This document shows, in pieces, positions 25,324 through 34,009 of a stretch of DNA of 64,000 bases. Source of the DNA: Bacillus thuringiensis. Lineage in GTDB: Bacteria > Bacillota > Bacilli > Bacillales > Bacillaceae_G. The stretch is taken from positions 1,610,501-1,674,500 of the forward strand of contig NZ_CP012099.1 in NCBI RefSeq assembly GCF_001182785.1, given 5' to 3'. Below the pieces are notes generated by a model. It saw only the letters and a list, made by a program, of their open reading frames with translations. It searched no databases and was not told the origin of the DNA. Each line of letters begins with the position of its first letter. The first letter of the stretch is position 1. The translations under genes were made by a program, and so were the position numbers.

Positions 25324-26700
25324 ATGGCAGGAACAATATCTGATTATGGTGGCAGACAACAAATATGGAATTTAGGAAATAACATAATAGATACAAAGAA
25401 GTTAGTAGATTTAGAGTTACAAGCATTGGAAATGAAAAAATCCCCTTATACTACACAAAAACAAACATTAACAAATGAAAAAAACGTGTATGCAAGCATG
25501 AAAAAAGAATTTGGCAATCTTGTACAAGTGTTCAAAGATTTATCCGCATTTAAAGGTGATGAAAAGAAAATAACTCTATCCAAAGATGGCTTTATGAAAG
25601 CACAAGCGGATGCTGCTGCAATTCCTGGAACATACACGATTACAGTAGAACGGGTAGCTGAAAGACATCAAATAACTACAGCTCCACTTACTCCTTCAAA
25701 AACTCCTGAAGGTATGGAGCAAAAATTTAGTTTAGATTTAAAACTTGGAGTAGATGATGTATTTCAGATAAATGGAAAAGAAGTTAAAATCTCAAAAGAT
25801 ATGACGTATAAAGATCTTGTCAATAAGATAAATAATGGGAATTATGGTGCATCAGTATATACATTAGGGGATCAACTATTTTTCACATCGACTACTGCAG
25901 GAGAAGCTGGAGAGCTGAAATTAACTGATGGCGCCAATGGTTTTTTACAAAATATAGGGCTAGTTACTTCTGCGAAAAATACGGATGGAACGAATGTTGT
26001 TGCACATCAAGTGACAGGAGCAATAAACGCTGAGTATACAATAAATGGAATAAAAGGAACTAGTAAAACAAATAAGATTGATACAATTCCAGGATTAACC
26101 ATTAATTTAGAAAAGGAAACTACAGAGCCAATAAAATTAACTATTGAAGATTCTGATATAAAAAATTCAATAGATTTAATAAAAAAAATGAAAGACGAGT
26201 ATAATAAGGCAGTTAAAAGTTTGGATTTATTTGCTGGAGAAAATGGAGTAATGCAAGGGAATAATGTGTCATTTGCTATCAATAATGCAATGACAGGTAT
26301 TTTTAAATTCTCCCAAGATGATAAGTATTTATTTTCTTTTGGAATTCAAATTGATAAAAAAGGCAATATGACTCTTGATGAAGAAAAATTAAAAACAGCT
26401 TTTAAAGAGAATCCGGAATCCACGAAACAATTTTTCTTTGGTTTAAATGGTTTAGGTCATGATACAGAGAAAAAGTTAGACGGGATATTTGGAGATGAAG
26501 GAATTATTGGGAAACGTTCTAAAAGTATTGAAAAGCAAGTAACTGATTTAGAGAGAAAAATTCAAGATATTGATACAGTTAATAAGGAAAAACAAAAAAC
26601 AATTATTGATAAATATGCAAAATTAGAAAGTCAGTTAGCATTGCTTGATAGTCAGTTGAAGACAATTCAAGCAATGACAAAAACAAAAAGTGATGACTAA
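25324..26700 (+). CDS. fliD: Flagellar filament cap protein FliD
   Basis: The 458-residue protein has the FliD N-terminal domain (NIIDTKKLVDLELQALEMKKSPYTTQKQTLTNEKNVYASMKKEF), the central cap domains, and a C-terminal coiled coil (KSIEKQVTDLERKIQDIDTVNKEKQ). It caps the growing filament and folds exported flagellin. The ATG at 25324 follows AAGGAGTGAAAAAT; the GTG at 25315 overlaps that site. Confidence 0.92.
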   Translation: MAGTISDYGGRQQIWNLGNNIIDTKKLVDLELQALEMKKSPYTTQKQTLTNEKNVYASMKKEFGNLVQVFKDLSAFKGDEKKITLSKDGFMKAQADAAAIPGTYTITVERVAERHQITTAPLTPSKTPEGMEQKFSLDLKLGVDDVFQINGKEVKISKDMTYKDLVNKINNGNYGASVYTLGDQLFFTSTTAGEAGELKLTDGANGFLQNIGLVTSAKNTDGTNVVAHQVTGAINAEYTINGIKGTSKTNKIDTIPGLTINLEKETTEPIKLTIEDSDIKNSIDLIKKMKDEYNKAVKSLDLFAGENGVMQGNNVSFAINNAMTGIFKFSQDDKYLFSFGIQIDKKGNMTLDEEKLKTAFKENPESTKQFFFGLNGLGHDTEKKLDGIFGDEGIIGKRSKSIEKQVTDLERKIQDIDTVNKEKQKTIIDKYAKLESQLALLDSQLKTIQAMTKTKSDD

Positions 26701-26722
26701 TGAAAGCTGAGGAAGTGATTGT

Positions 26723-27091
26723 ATGCAAGCATGGCAACGTTATATGCAAAATGATATTATGACTAGTAATCCAATTAAAAATACAATATTTATTTATGAA
26801 AGATGCATCATTGAGTTTCGTAAATTGGAAGAATTTTTAAATACATTCAAACTTCAAGAGGGTGATGAACTTCTTGAAAAGTTAGAACGTATATTTGAAG
26901 AGTTGAAGCTCCAGTTAAATCCTGATATTACGAAAGATTTATACGATAGTTTATTTGGTTTATATGACTGGATTAGCATTCAAATTCAAACGATGAAAGT
27001 CACGCGTGAAGTAAAAGATATTGATGCCATTGTGCAAGTGCTACAGGATTTAATAGATGGATACCGTGGAGCGCTTGAAAATGAACAATGA
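26723..27091 (+). CDS. fliS: Flagellin export chaperone FliS
   Basis: A 122-residue helical-bundle protein with the FliS order of features: N-terminal Tyr (RYMQNDIMTSNP), IKNTIFIYERCIIEFRKLEEFL helix, and the C-terminal YDWISIQIQTMKVTREVKDIDAIVQVLQDLIDGYRGAL. It binds the C-terminal D0 segment of flagellin and keeps it unfolded for export. It overlaps the next gene by 11 bases. Confidence 0.9.
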   Translation: MQAWQRYMQNDIMTSNPIKNTIFIYERCIIEFRKLEEFLNTFKLQEGDELLEKLERIFEELKLQLNPDITKDLYDSLFGLYDWISIQIQTMKVTREVKDIDAIVQVLQDLIDGYRGALENEQ

Positions 27092-27353
27092 TATTTATCG
27101 AACGTTTGTCGGCTGTTTTAATGAAATCGGTGAATTGCAAGTGTCAGATGAAGAGTTTGCTGAGAAGAGTGAGATGTTAAATCGTTGGATGATGACACTA
27201 GATGAAGAAAAACGTACGCAAGTTGCAGCAGAAGTAAGCCCATTCATTATTAAGGCAGCTCAGCATATTCGAGATAAGCAAAAGATTTTGGAAGAAATGA
27301 TTATGGCAAATGATGGGCGAATGAAGGCTAATTCATTTTACGGTAAATATTAA
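27081..27353 (+). CDS. fliT: FliT-like small flagellar protein
   Basis: The 90-residue helical protein overlaps fliS by 11 bases, the position of FliT (FliD chaperone) in many Bacillus operons. Sequence similarity to FliT is not evident by eye. The ATG at 27081 has GGAG 9 bases upstream inside fliS, indicating translational coupling. It is the last gene before a terminator. Confidence 0.6.
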   Translation: MNNDIYRTFVGCFNEIGELQVSDEEFAEKSEMLNRWMMTLDEEKRTQVAAEVSPFIIKAAQHIRDKQKILEEMIMANDGRMKANSFYGKY

Positions 27354-27370
27354 TAATAACGTTTGGAAAC

Positions 27371-27395
27371 AGATTCCCCTTTTAAAAGGGGGTCT
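27371..27395 (+). terminator. Terminator of the yaaR-flgN-flgK-flgL-fliD-fliS-fliT operon
   Basis: AGATTCCCCTT and AAGGGGGTCT pair around a short A/T loop. Confidence 0.7.
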
Positions 27396-27408
27396 ATTCC
27401 TTCGTTTA

Positions 27409-27690
27409 AATAAAGAACTCCGCTGATTGAGGTTTCATTTTATGACTGTGATGAAAAAATAGTAATCTAAATAATAGAAAAATGGATTTTAGTTTATAGT
27501 TCATATATTGAAATGTTGTATAGATTACTGGGTGTATACAGTTTTTTGTATTCTTTTTTATATTTTTGTATTTTTCTAAAGACAATAATGGAAAAATGGA
27601 ATAAAATATGTAAGGGTACATAATAGTAAATATTTTAATAAACACATATAAGAAAATAAATAATGAAGTGAAACTTCTATCAGTGGATCA
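27409..27690. repeat. Inverted-repeat-bounded, possibly MITE-like insert before flgB
   Basis: The 323 bases between the terminator and flgB hold no credible gene. Their ends are inverted: the CCGCTGATTGAGGTTTCAT region (27419-27437) mirrors the ATCAGTGG-ending region at 27664-27690 at about 20 of 27 positions. A second inner dyad is AGTAATCTA (27461) and TAGATTACT (27521). The end motif recurs at 7124-7142 and 60443-60461. The flgB promoter must lie inside or just after this segment. Confidence 0.5.
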
Positions 27691-27718
27691 TTAAGTTAGA
27701 AAAGAAAGGGTGTGGAAT

Positions 27719-28126
27719 ATGCCAGATTTAGTGAGTGATGTAAGCCATTATATGAATTATTTAGTGACGAAACGAAATACTGTTTCTAGTAATATTGCAA
27801 ATGCAAATACACCTGGCTATAAAGCACAAGATGTAACATTTGCTGAGCAGATGAATAAAAGTAGTGCATTATATAAAAACAATGCGGCTGATTTAAAGAG
27901 CAATCCAGATTTATATCAAACGAATGAAATGCACTTGCCGACAGTAAATACGAAAAATACATATGCAAAGATTCAAACAAAATCAATGCAAACGAATAAA
28001 GACGGGAATAGTGTGGATGTAACGACAGAAATGCTAGATTTAATGAAAACAAATCAGTTATATGGTATTTCAATTAACGCAATTAATACACAATATGCAA
28101 TTAACCAAGCGGCACGCGGACGTTAA
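27719..28126 (+). CDS. flgB: Flagellar basal-body rod protein FlgB
   Basis: A 135-residue rod protein with the N-terminal signature KRNTVSSNIANANTPGYKAQDVTF and C-terminal helix EMLDLMKTNQLYGISINAINTQYAINQAARGR. It is the first gene of the flgB-fliI operon. The ATG at 27719 follows AAAGGGTGTG; the upstream GTG at 27710 would start inside it. Confidence 0.93.
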   Translation: MPDLVSDVSHYMNYLVTKRNTVSSNIANANTPGYKAQDVTFAEQMNKSSALYKNNAADLKSNPDLYQTNEMHLPTVNTKNTYAKIQTKSMQTNKDGNSVDVTTEMLDLMKTNQLYGISINAINTQYAINQAARGR

Positions 28127-28147
28127 AAGTAGAAGGAGAGACAACGG

Positions 28148-28561
28148 ATGTTTCAGGCAATTAATGCAAGTGGCTCAGGGCTAACGACAGCGCGAAAGTG
28201 GATGGAAGTTACTTCTAACAATATTGTAAATGCGAATACGACGGCGGCTCCGGGGGCAGATTTATATGAGCGTCGTAGTGTGGTGCTAGAATCAAACAAT
28301 AGTTTTGCAAGTATGTTAGATGGTGCTCCTACTAATGGAGTAAAAATAAAAAGTATTGAAGCAGACAAAACGGAAAATTTAGTGTATGATCCGACGCATC
28401 CGCACGCAAATGAAGAAGGATATGTACGTTATCCAAATATTGATGTAACTGCTGAAATGACGAATGTAATGGTTGCTCAAAAAATGTATGAAGCGAATAC
28501 GAGTGTATTAAATGCAAATAAAAAAATGCTTGATAAAGATTTAGAAATCGGCCGAGGATAA
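28148..28561 (+). CDS. flgC: Flagellar basal-body rod protein FlgC
   Basis: A 137-residue proximal rod subunit: ASGSGLTTARKWMEVTSNNIVNANTTAAPG at the N-terminus and YPNIDVTAEMTNVMVAQKMYEANTSVLNANKKML at the C-terminus. The usual ANANTTRTPEG loop reads NANTTAAPGAD. AGAAGGAGAGACAACGG precedes the ATG. Confidence 0.93.
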   Translation: MFQAINASGSGLTTARKWMEVTSNNIVNANTTAAPGADLYERRSVVLESNNSFASMLDGAPTNGVKIKSIEADKTENLVYDPTHPHANEEGYVRYPNIDVTAEMTNVMVAQKMYEANTSVLNANKKMLDKDLEIGRG

Positions 28562-28577
28562 GGGGGAAGATAGTAAT

Positions 28578-28877
28578 ATGAAAATCCAACCAATGTTAAA
28601 TACACAACCATTTGGAGCAATTCAGTCAATTGGTGCACCGAAAACTTCTCAAACATCTGTAGTTGAGGGGAAAAAGTTTATTGATTTATTGGAAGATATG
28701 AATCAAACGCAAAACAATGCACAAACAGCAGTATATGATTTACTAACTAAAGGGGTAGGAGAAACACATGACGTTTTAATTCAGCAAAAGAAAGCTGAGT
28801 CTCAAATGAAAACGGCTGCTCTCGTACGTGATAATCTTATTGAAAATTATAAGTCACTAATTAATATGCAAATTTAG
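28578..28877 (+). CDS. fliE: Flagellar hook-basal body protein FliE
   Basis: The 99-residue protein joins the MS ring and rod. It has the FliE pattern of a flexible start, FIDLLEDMNQTQNNAQTAVYDLLTKGVGETHDVLIQQKKAESQMKTAALVRDNLIENYKSLINMQI. Spacing to flgC is 16 bases. Confidence 0.92.
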   Translation: MKIQPMLNTQPFGAIQSIGAPKTSQTSVVEGKKFIDLLEDMNQTQNNAQTAVYDLLTKGVGETHDVLIQQKKAESQMKTAALVRDNLIENYKSLINMQI

Positions 28878-28899
28878 GAAAGTGGACGGGTGTGTTTAA

Positions 28900-30477
28900 A
28901 TGGAAAAGATGAAAAATGTTATCCAATCGTTAAAAACGTGGCATAAGTTAGTAATTGGTGCTGCGCTTTTAGCGATTGTAACAGGAGCACTTTTATACTT
29001 CACCTTGCCAGATAAATATGTTGTTGTATATCAAAATTTAAATGATACAGATAAACAAGAGATTACAGCAGAATTATCGAAGTTAGGTGTCGATTATCAA
29101 TTAGCGGCCGATGGTTCGATTCGTGTGCAAAAGAATGATGCTCCATGGGTTCGAAAAGAAATGAATGGGATGGGCTTACCGTTTAATTCTAAAAGTGGTG
29201 AGGAAATTTTATTAGAAAGCTCGCTCGGTTCAAGTGAGCAAGATAAAAAAATGAAGCAAATTGTCGGTACGAAGAAGCAATTGGAGCAAGATATTGTAAG
29301 AAACTTTGCGACAGTTGAAACGGCAAATGTTCAAATTACATTGCCTGAAAAAGAGACAATTTTTGATGAAGAAAAAGCAAAAGGAACAGCGGCGATTACG
29401 GTTGGAGTGAAACGTGGACAATTGTTAACAGCTGATCAAGTTGCAGGTATACAGCAAATGATAAGTGCAGCAGTTCCTGGTGTAAAGGCAGAAGAAGTAA
29501 GCGTTATTGATAGTAAAAAAGGTGTTATCTCAAAAGGGACAGATGAAGCACATTCTAGTAGTTCTTCTTCTTATGAGAAAGAAGTAGAGATGCAGCATCA
29601 ACTTGAAGGTAAATTAAAGCAAGATATTGATGCAACGTTAATGACGATGTTTAAACCGAATGAATATAAAGTGAATACGAAAGTATCTGTAAACTACGAT
29701 GAAGTTACACGTCAGTCAGAAAAGTATGGTGATAAAGGTGTACTTCGTAGTAAACAAGAGCAAGAGGAAAGCTCTACTGCGCAAGAAGGGGCAGATACGA
29801 AGCAAGGTGCTGGTATTACAGCGAACGGTGAAGTGCCAAACTACGGTACGAACAATAATCAAAATGGTAAAGTTGTTTATGATAATAAAAATGGTAACAA
29901 AATCGAAAACTATGAAATAGATAAAACAGTTGAAACAATTAAGAAACACCCAGAATTAACGAAAACAAATGTTGTTGTATGGGTAGATAATGATACGCTA
30001 GTAAAACGTAGAATTGATATGACAACTTTTAAAGAAGCAATTGGAACAGCGGCAGGACTTCAAGCTGATCCGAACGGTAACTTTATAAATGGTCAAGTTA
30101 ACGTTGTAACTGTTCAGTTCGATCAGCCGAAAGCCGAAAAAGAGAAAGAGCCAGAAAAAAGTGGTATGAACTGGTGGTTATTCGGTGGAATTACAGCTGG
30201 CTTATTAGCAATCGGTGGTCTAGTATGGTTCTTATTAGCAAGACGTAAGAGAAAGAAAGAAGAAGAAGAGGAATATGAAGAATACTTAGCAGAAGAGGAA
30301 GTGGCTGCAAGTAATGAAAGTATCTTGGAAATTCCTGAAGAAAAAATAGTGCCAGAGCCAAAACCTGAACCAGAAGAACCGAAAGAACCAACGTTAGATG
30401 AACAAGTGCAGGATGCTACGAAAGAACATGTAGAAGGAACTGCAAAAGTAATTAAAAAATGGTTAAACGGACAGTAA
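28900..30477 (+). CDS. fliF: Flagellar MS-ring protein FliF
   Basis: The 525-residue ring protein has two transmembrane helices (LVIGAALLAIVTGALLYFT near residue 20 and WWLFGGITAGLLAIGGLVWFLLA near 430), ring-building motifs between them (the YVVVYQNLNDTDKQEI start and a Ser-rich, Gly/Asn-rich linker) and an acidic C-terminal tail (EEEEEYEEYLAEEEV) that binds FliG. It is intact. Confidence 0.95.
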   Translation: MEKMKNVIQSLKTWHKLVIGAALLAIVTGALLYFTLPDKYVVVYQNLNDTDKQEITAELSKLGVDYQLAADGSIRVQKNDAPWVRKEMNGMGLPFNSKSGEEILLESSLGSSEQDKKMKQIVGTKKQLEQDIVRNFATVETANVQITLPEKETIFDEEKAKGTAAITVGVKRGQLLTADQVAGIQQMISAAVPGVKAEEVSVIDSKKGVISKGTDEAHSSSSSSYEKEVEMQHQLEGKLKQDIDATLMTMFKPNEYKVNTKVSVNYDEVTRQSEKYGDKGVLRSKQEQEESSTAQEGADTKQGAGITANGEVPNYGTNNNQNGKVVYDNKNGNKIENYEIDKTVETIKKHPELTKTNVVVWVDNDTLVKRRIDMTTFKEAIGTAAGLQADPNGNFINGQVNVVTVQFDQPKAEKEKEPEKSGMNWWLFGGITAGLLAIGGLVWFLLARRKRKKEEEEEYEEYLAEEEVAASNESILEIPEEKIVPEPKPEPEEPKEPTLDEQVQDATKEHVEGTAKVIKKWLNGQ

Positions 30478-30490
30478 GGGAGGAACAACG

Positions 30491-31495
30491 ATGTTAGATG
30501 AAATCTCCTCCAAAGAAAAAGCTGCCATCCTTATTCGCACATTAGAAGAAGGGGTGGCAGCAAAAGTCATTGAATATATGACAGCTGAGGAAAAAGAAGT
30601 ACTACTTCGTGAAATCGCAAAGTTTCGTGTATACAAACCAGAAACGTTAGAAAATGTACTAGGAGAGTTCTTATATGAACTAAATGTAAAAGAATTGAAC
30701 TTAGTCACTCCAGATAAAGAATATATTCGTCGCATATTTAAAAACATGCCAGAAGACGAACTGGAAAAATTATTGGAAGATCTTTGGTATAACAAAGATA
30801 ATCCGTTTGAGTTCTTAAATTCACTTACAGATTTAGAGCCACTCCTTACAGTGCTTAATGATGAATCACCACAAACAATTGCAATTATCGCTTCTTATAT
30901 TAAACCGCAACTTGCGTCTCAATTAATTGAGAGATTGCCAGATCATAAACGAGTAGAGACTGTAATGGGTATTGCAAAATTAGAACAAGTTGATGGCGAA
31001 TTAATTAATCAAATTGGTGAGTTGTTAAAATCGAAATTAAATAATATGGCATTTAGTGCAATTAATAAAACTGATGGCTTGAAAACGATCGTAAACATTT
31101 TAAATAATGTTTCACGAGGTGTTGAAAAAACAGTCTTTCAAAAGCTGGATGAAGTCGATTATGAGTTATCTGAGAAAATTAAAGAAAATATGTTTGTCTT
31201 TGAAGACTTACTTGGTCTTGAAGATCTTGCGCTTCGCCGTGTATTAGAAGAAATTACAGATAACGGTGTTCTTGCGAAAGCACTTAAAATTGCAAAAGAA
31301 GAAATTAAAGAGAAACTATTTACATGTATGTCTTCAAACCGTAAAGAGATGATTCTAGAAGAATTAGATGGCTTAGGACCACTTAAGATGACGGATGCTG
31401 AAAAAGCGCAGCAAACGATCACTGGTACAGTGAAAAAGCTAGAGAAAGAAGGAAGAATTATCGTTCAAAGAGGTGAAGATGATGTCCTTATTTAA
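30491..31495 (+). CDS. fliG: Flagellar motor switch protein FliG
   Basis: The 334-residue rotor protein has the FliF-binding N-terminal domain (SSKEKAAILIRTLEEGVAAKVIEYMT), the middle domain (ESPQTIAIIASYIKPQLASQLIERLP, the EHPQ-like motif) and the torque-generating C-terminal domain (FVFEDLLGLEDLALRRVLEEI, then FTCMSSNRKEMILEELDGLGPLKMTDAEKAQQTI). The charged residues facing MotA are present. It overlaps fliH. Confidence 0.94.
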   Translation: MLDEISSKEKAAILIRTLEEGVAAKVIEYMTAEEKEVLLREIAKFRVYKPETLENVLGEFLYELNVKELNLVTPDKEYIRRIFKNMPEDELEKLLEDLWYNKDNPFEFLNSLTDLEPLLTVLNDESPQTIAIIASYIKPQLASQLIERLPDHKRVETVMGIAKLEQVDGELINQIGELLKSKLNNMAFSAINKTDGLKTIVNILNNVSRGVEKTVFQKLDEVDYELSEKIKENMFVFEDLLGLEDLALRRVLEEITDNGVLAKALKIAKEEIKEKLFTCMSSNRKEMILEELDGLGPLKMTDAEKAQQTITGTVKKLEKEGRIIVQRGEDDVLI

Positions 31496-32171
31496 AAACA
31501 GAATTCCGAAGAATTCTGTTTCTTTTTCTGAAGAAACGTATGAATTACAATTTCCAAAACCAGCTTCAGTTCAAATAGAAGAGGAAGAATTACAAGCTGA
31601 TCATGCAGAACTTCGCGCCCAGCAAGAATCATTACATATGGAAATGAATCAGCTAAGGCAAGAGAAGCAAATGCTAGAACGAGAGCAGCAGCAGTTATTA
31701 CAAGATAAAGAACAATTTCAAATGCATATTCATGAACAAATGGAACAGATGGAAGCAGCGCGTGTGCAGTTTCAAAAAGAACAACAAGAAACAGCATATG
31801 AATGGACAGAGTTATTATGGGATCAATCTTTTCATCTAGCAGAAAAAATCGTGAATCAAGCGGTAGATTCACGATCGCTTGATGTGTTACCTATTTTAAC
31901 TGGCATCGTGCAAACATTGCCAACTTCGTTTGAAAAATTAATCATTACAGTACATCCAGAAACGTTTGAACGTATTCAAGAAGAGAAGGAGAATACGAAA
32001 GAATATTGGTTACTACAATTAGTAGAATGGAAATATGATTTCTCCCTGCAGTTTGGTGAATTTGTTCTGGAAGAAGAGAAAGAGTTCTTTGAATTTAAAT
32101 TTGCACCTATATTTGCGAAACTTCGTCAGAAATGGGAAGAAGAGAAGTTATTTGAGGAGCAAAATGTATGA
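31482..32171 (+). CDS. fliH: Flagellar export ATPase regulator FliH
   Basis: A 229-residue protein with a long Glu/Gln coiled coil (about 35-105, HMEMNQLRQEKQMLEREQQQLLQDKEQFQM) followed by an E2-stalk-like domain (EWTELLWDQSFHLAEKIVNQAVDSRSLDVLPILTGIVQTL). It binds and restrains FliI. The ATG at 31482 is 6 bases after AGAGGTGA inside the fliG end, so the two overlap by 14 bases. Confidence 0.85.
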   Translation: MSLFKNRIPKNSVSFSEETYELQFPKPASVQIEEEELQADHAELRAQQESLHMEMNQLRQEKQMLEREQQQLLQDKEQFQMHIHEQMEQMEAARVQFQKEQQETAYEWTELLWDQSFHLAEKIVNQAVDSRSLDVLPILTGIVQTLPTSFEKLIITVHPETFERIQEEKENTKEYWLLQLVEWKYDFSLQFGEFVLEEEKEFFEFKFAPIFAKLRQKWEEEKLFEEQNV

Positions 32172-33472
32172 GTCGCCTGTTAATGAATGAGAACGAAAAA
32201 TGGAATAAGTTCATTGAAACACCGCTGTATACGAAAGTAGGCAAAGTTCATAGTGTACAAGAACAGTTTTTCGTAGCAAAAGGGCCGAAAGCGAAGATCG
32301 GAGATGTTTGCTTCGTTGGAGAACATAACGTCTTATGTGAAGTGATTGCCATTGAAAAAGAAAATAATATGCTACTTCCATTTGAACAGACAGAAAAAGT
32401 ATGTTATGGAGATTCAGTGACTTTAATTTCAGAAGATGTTGTTGTACCACGTGGTAATCACTTACTCGGAAAAGTGTTAAGTGCAAATGGTGAAGTATTA
32501 AATGAGGAAGCTGAAAACATTCCATTACAGAAAATAAAACTAGATGCACCGCCTATACATGCATTTGAACGTGAAGAGATTACTGATGTATTTGAAACAG
32601 GAATAAAATCAATTGATTCTATGCTAACAATTGGTATCGGTCAAAAGATTGGTATTTTTGCTGGGTCAGGTGTTGGTAAATCTACTTTACTTGGAATGAT
32701 AGCAAAAAATGCAAAAGCTGATATAAACGTTATTAGTTTAGTAGGAGAACGTGGCCGGGAAGTAAAAGACTTTATTCGAAAAGAGTTAGGCGAGGAAGGG
32801 ATGCGAAAAAGTGTCGTTGTTGTAGCGACGTCAGATGAAAGTCATCTTATGCAACTTCGTGCAGCGAAGCTTGCAACGTCTATTGCTGAATACTTCCGTG
32901 ATCAAGGCAATAATGTATTACTTATGATGGACTCTGTTACTCGTTTTGCCGATGCACGAAGAAGTGTTGATATTGCTGTTAAAGAGTTACCGATTGGTGG
33001 TAAAACACTGTTAATGGAAAGTTATATGAAGAAGCTGTTAGAACGGTCCGGGAAAACACAAAAGGGATCTATAACAGGGATTTATACGGTGCTTGTTGAT
33101 GGGGACGATTTAAATGGCCCTGTACCAGATTTAGCACGTGGTATTTTAGATGGACATATTGTATTAAAGCGTGAGCTTGCAACGCTTAGTCATTATCCTG
33201 CAATTTCAGTATTAGATTCAGTAAGTAGGATTATGGAAGAAATCGTGTCGCCACATCATTGGCAACTTGCAAATGAAATGAGGAAAATTTTATCAATTTA
33301 TAAAGAAAATGAATTGTATTTTAAGTTAGGAACGATTCAAGAAAATGAAGAAAATGCTTATATTTTTGAATGTAAAAATAAAGTAGAAGGTATAAATACA
33401 TTTTTAAAGCAAGGTCGATCGGATAGTTTCCAATTTGATGATATCGTTGAAGCGATACACCATATAGTATAA
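32168..33472 (+). CDS. fliI: Flagellum-specific export ATPase FliI
   Basis: The 434-residue F1-beta-like ATPase has Walker A GSGVGKST at residues 166-173, a GERGREVKDF motif, and Walker B LLMMDSVTRFADA. The proline-rich ATP-site loop is followed by GSITGIYTVLVDGDDLNGPVPD. It powers type III export of rod, hook and filament proteins. It overlaps fliH by 4 bases (ATGA) and ends the operon. Confidence 0.95.
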   Translation: MSRLLMNENEKWNKFIETPLYTKVGKVHSVQEQFFVAKGPKAKIGDVCFVGEHNVLCEVIAIEKENNMLLPFEQTEKVCYGDSVTLISEDVVVPRGNHLLGKVLSANGEVLNEEAENIPLQKIKLDAPPIHAFEREEITDVFETGIKSIDSMLTIGIGQKIGIFAGSGVGKSTLLGMIAKNAKADINVISLVGERGREVKDFIRKELGEEGMRKSVVVVATSDESHLMQLRAAKLATSIAEYFRDQGNNVLLMMDSVTRFADARRSVDIAVKELPIGGKTLLMESYMKKLLERSGKTQKGSITGIYTVLVDGDDLNGPVPDLARGILDGHIVLKRELATLSHYPAISVLDSVSRIMEEIVSPHHWQLANEMRKILSIYKENELYFKLGTIQENEENAYIFECKNKVEGINTFLKQGRSDSFQFDDIVEAIHHIV

Positions 33473-33502
33473 GGCCTCTGCCTAAGAGGTCTTATTTTTT
33501 TG
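33471..33502 (+). terminator. Terminator after fliI
   Basis: AAGGCCTCT and AAGAGGTCTT pair with a wobble around a short loop, followed by a run of T. Confidence 0.75.
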
Positions 33503-33521
33503 TTTTTTAATATTTCACAGA

Positions 33522-33546
33522 TTTTTTTGGAAAAAAACTATATAAT
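33522..33546 (+). promoter_or_regulatory. Candidate MogR site over a -10 element before fliJ
   Basis: T7-GG-A7 (33522-33537) satisfies the TTTT-N5-AAAA pattern and lies directly before TATAAT (33541-33546). The -35 is not clear. Binding there would block polymerase. Such A/T runs are common in this DNA. Confidence 0.4.
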
Positions 33547-33588
33547 AGAAAAAGAGAACGTTATAATAGGAAGGGGCTATGAAAACAG

Positions 33589-33999
33589 GTGGATAAACAG
33601 CAGTACGACACAATAAAATTGCAAATAAATCAAGAAAAAGAACATATTTTAAAAGAAGTGTATGAATTAACAGCTGAAAAAAGAAAAATAGAACAAAAAA
33701 AAGAATATGATTTATATGTTGTGAAATCGCGTAGTAAAGTCGTACAAACTGGGCAACGTATTATGGCGGGCATGCTTTCTTCACATACGTTTTCACCTGA
33801 AAGAATAGAAGAATGGAATCGAAAAATTAAAAAAACGGAAGGTTTTATTCAAAAAAATGAAAGCCTTTTAGAGCAAGTAAAAGAAAAAGAACGTGTCATT
33901 GATGAGATGTATCAAGAAAATTGTAAAAAGCTTGCGAAAGCACAAGAAAAGCTGGAAGAAAAAATGCTTCTGGATTTGAAAATGTGTATGAATGGATGA
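33589..33999 (+). CDS. fliJ: FliJ-like coiled-coil export protein
   Basis: The 136-residue, almost wholly helical Lys/Glu-rich protein (QINQEKEHILKEVYELTAEKRKIEQKKEYDLYVVKSRSKVVQTGQRIMAGM, then a second long helix) has FliJ's size, coiled-coil hairpin form and position between fliI and fliK. The GTG start at 33589 is 12-13 bases after GGAAGGGG. A five-codon frame (ATG 33579, TAA 33594-33596) overlaps the start and may couple translation. Confidence 0.7.
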   Translation: MDKQQYDTIKLQINQEKEHILKEVYELTAEKRKIEQKKEYDLYVVKSRSKVVQTGQRIMAGMLSSHTFSPERIEEWNRKIKKTEGFIQKNESLLEQVKEKERVIDEMYQENCKKLAKAQEKLEEKMLLDLKMCMNG

Positions 34000-34009
34000 G
34001 GTGAATGTA

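Noticed and set aside
27406..27645. Minus-strand 79-codon frame before flgB
   Set aside because: Very AT-rich with biased composition and no ribosome site; the segment is better explained as an inverted-repeat element.
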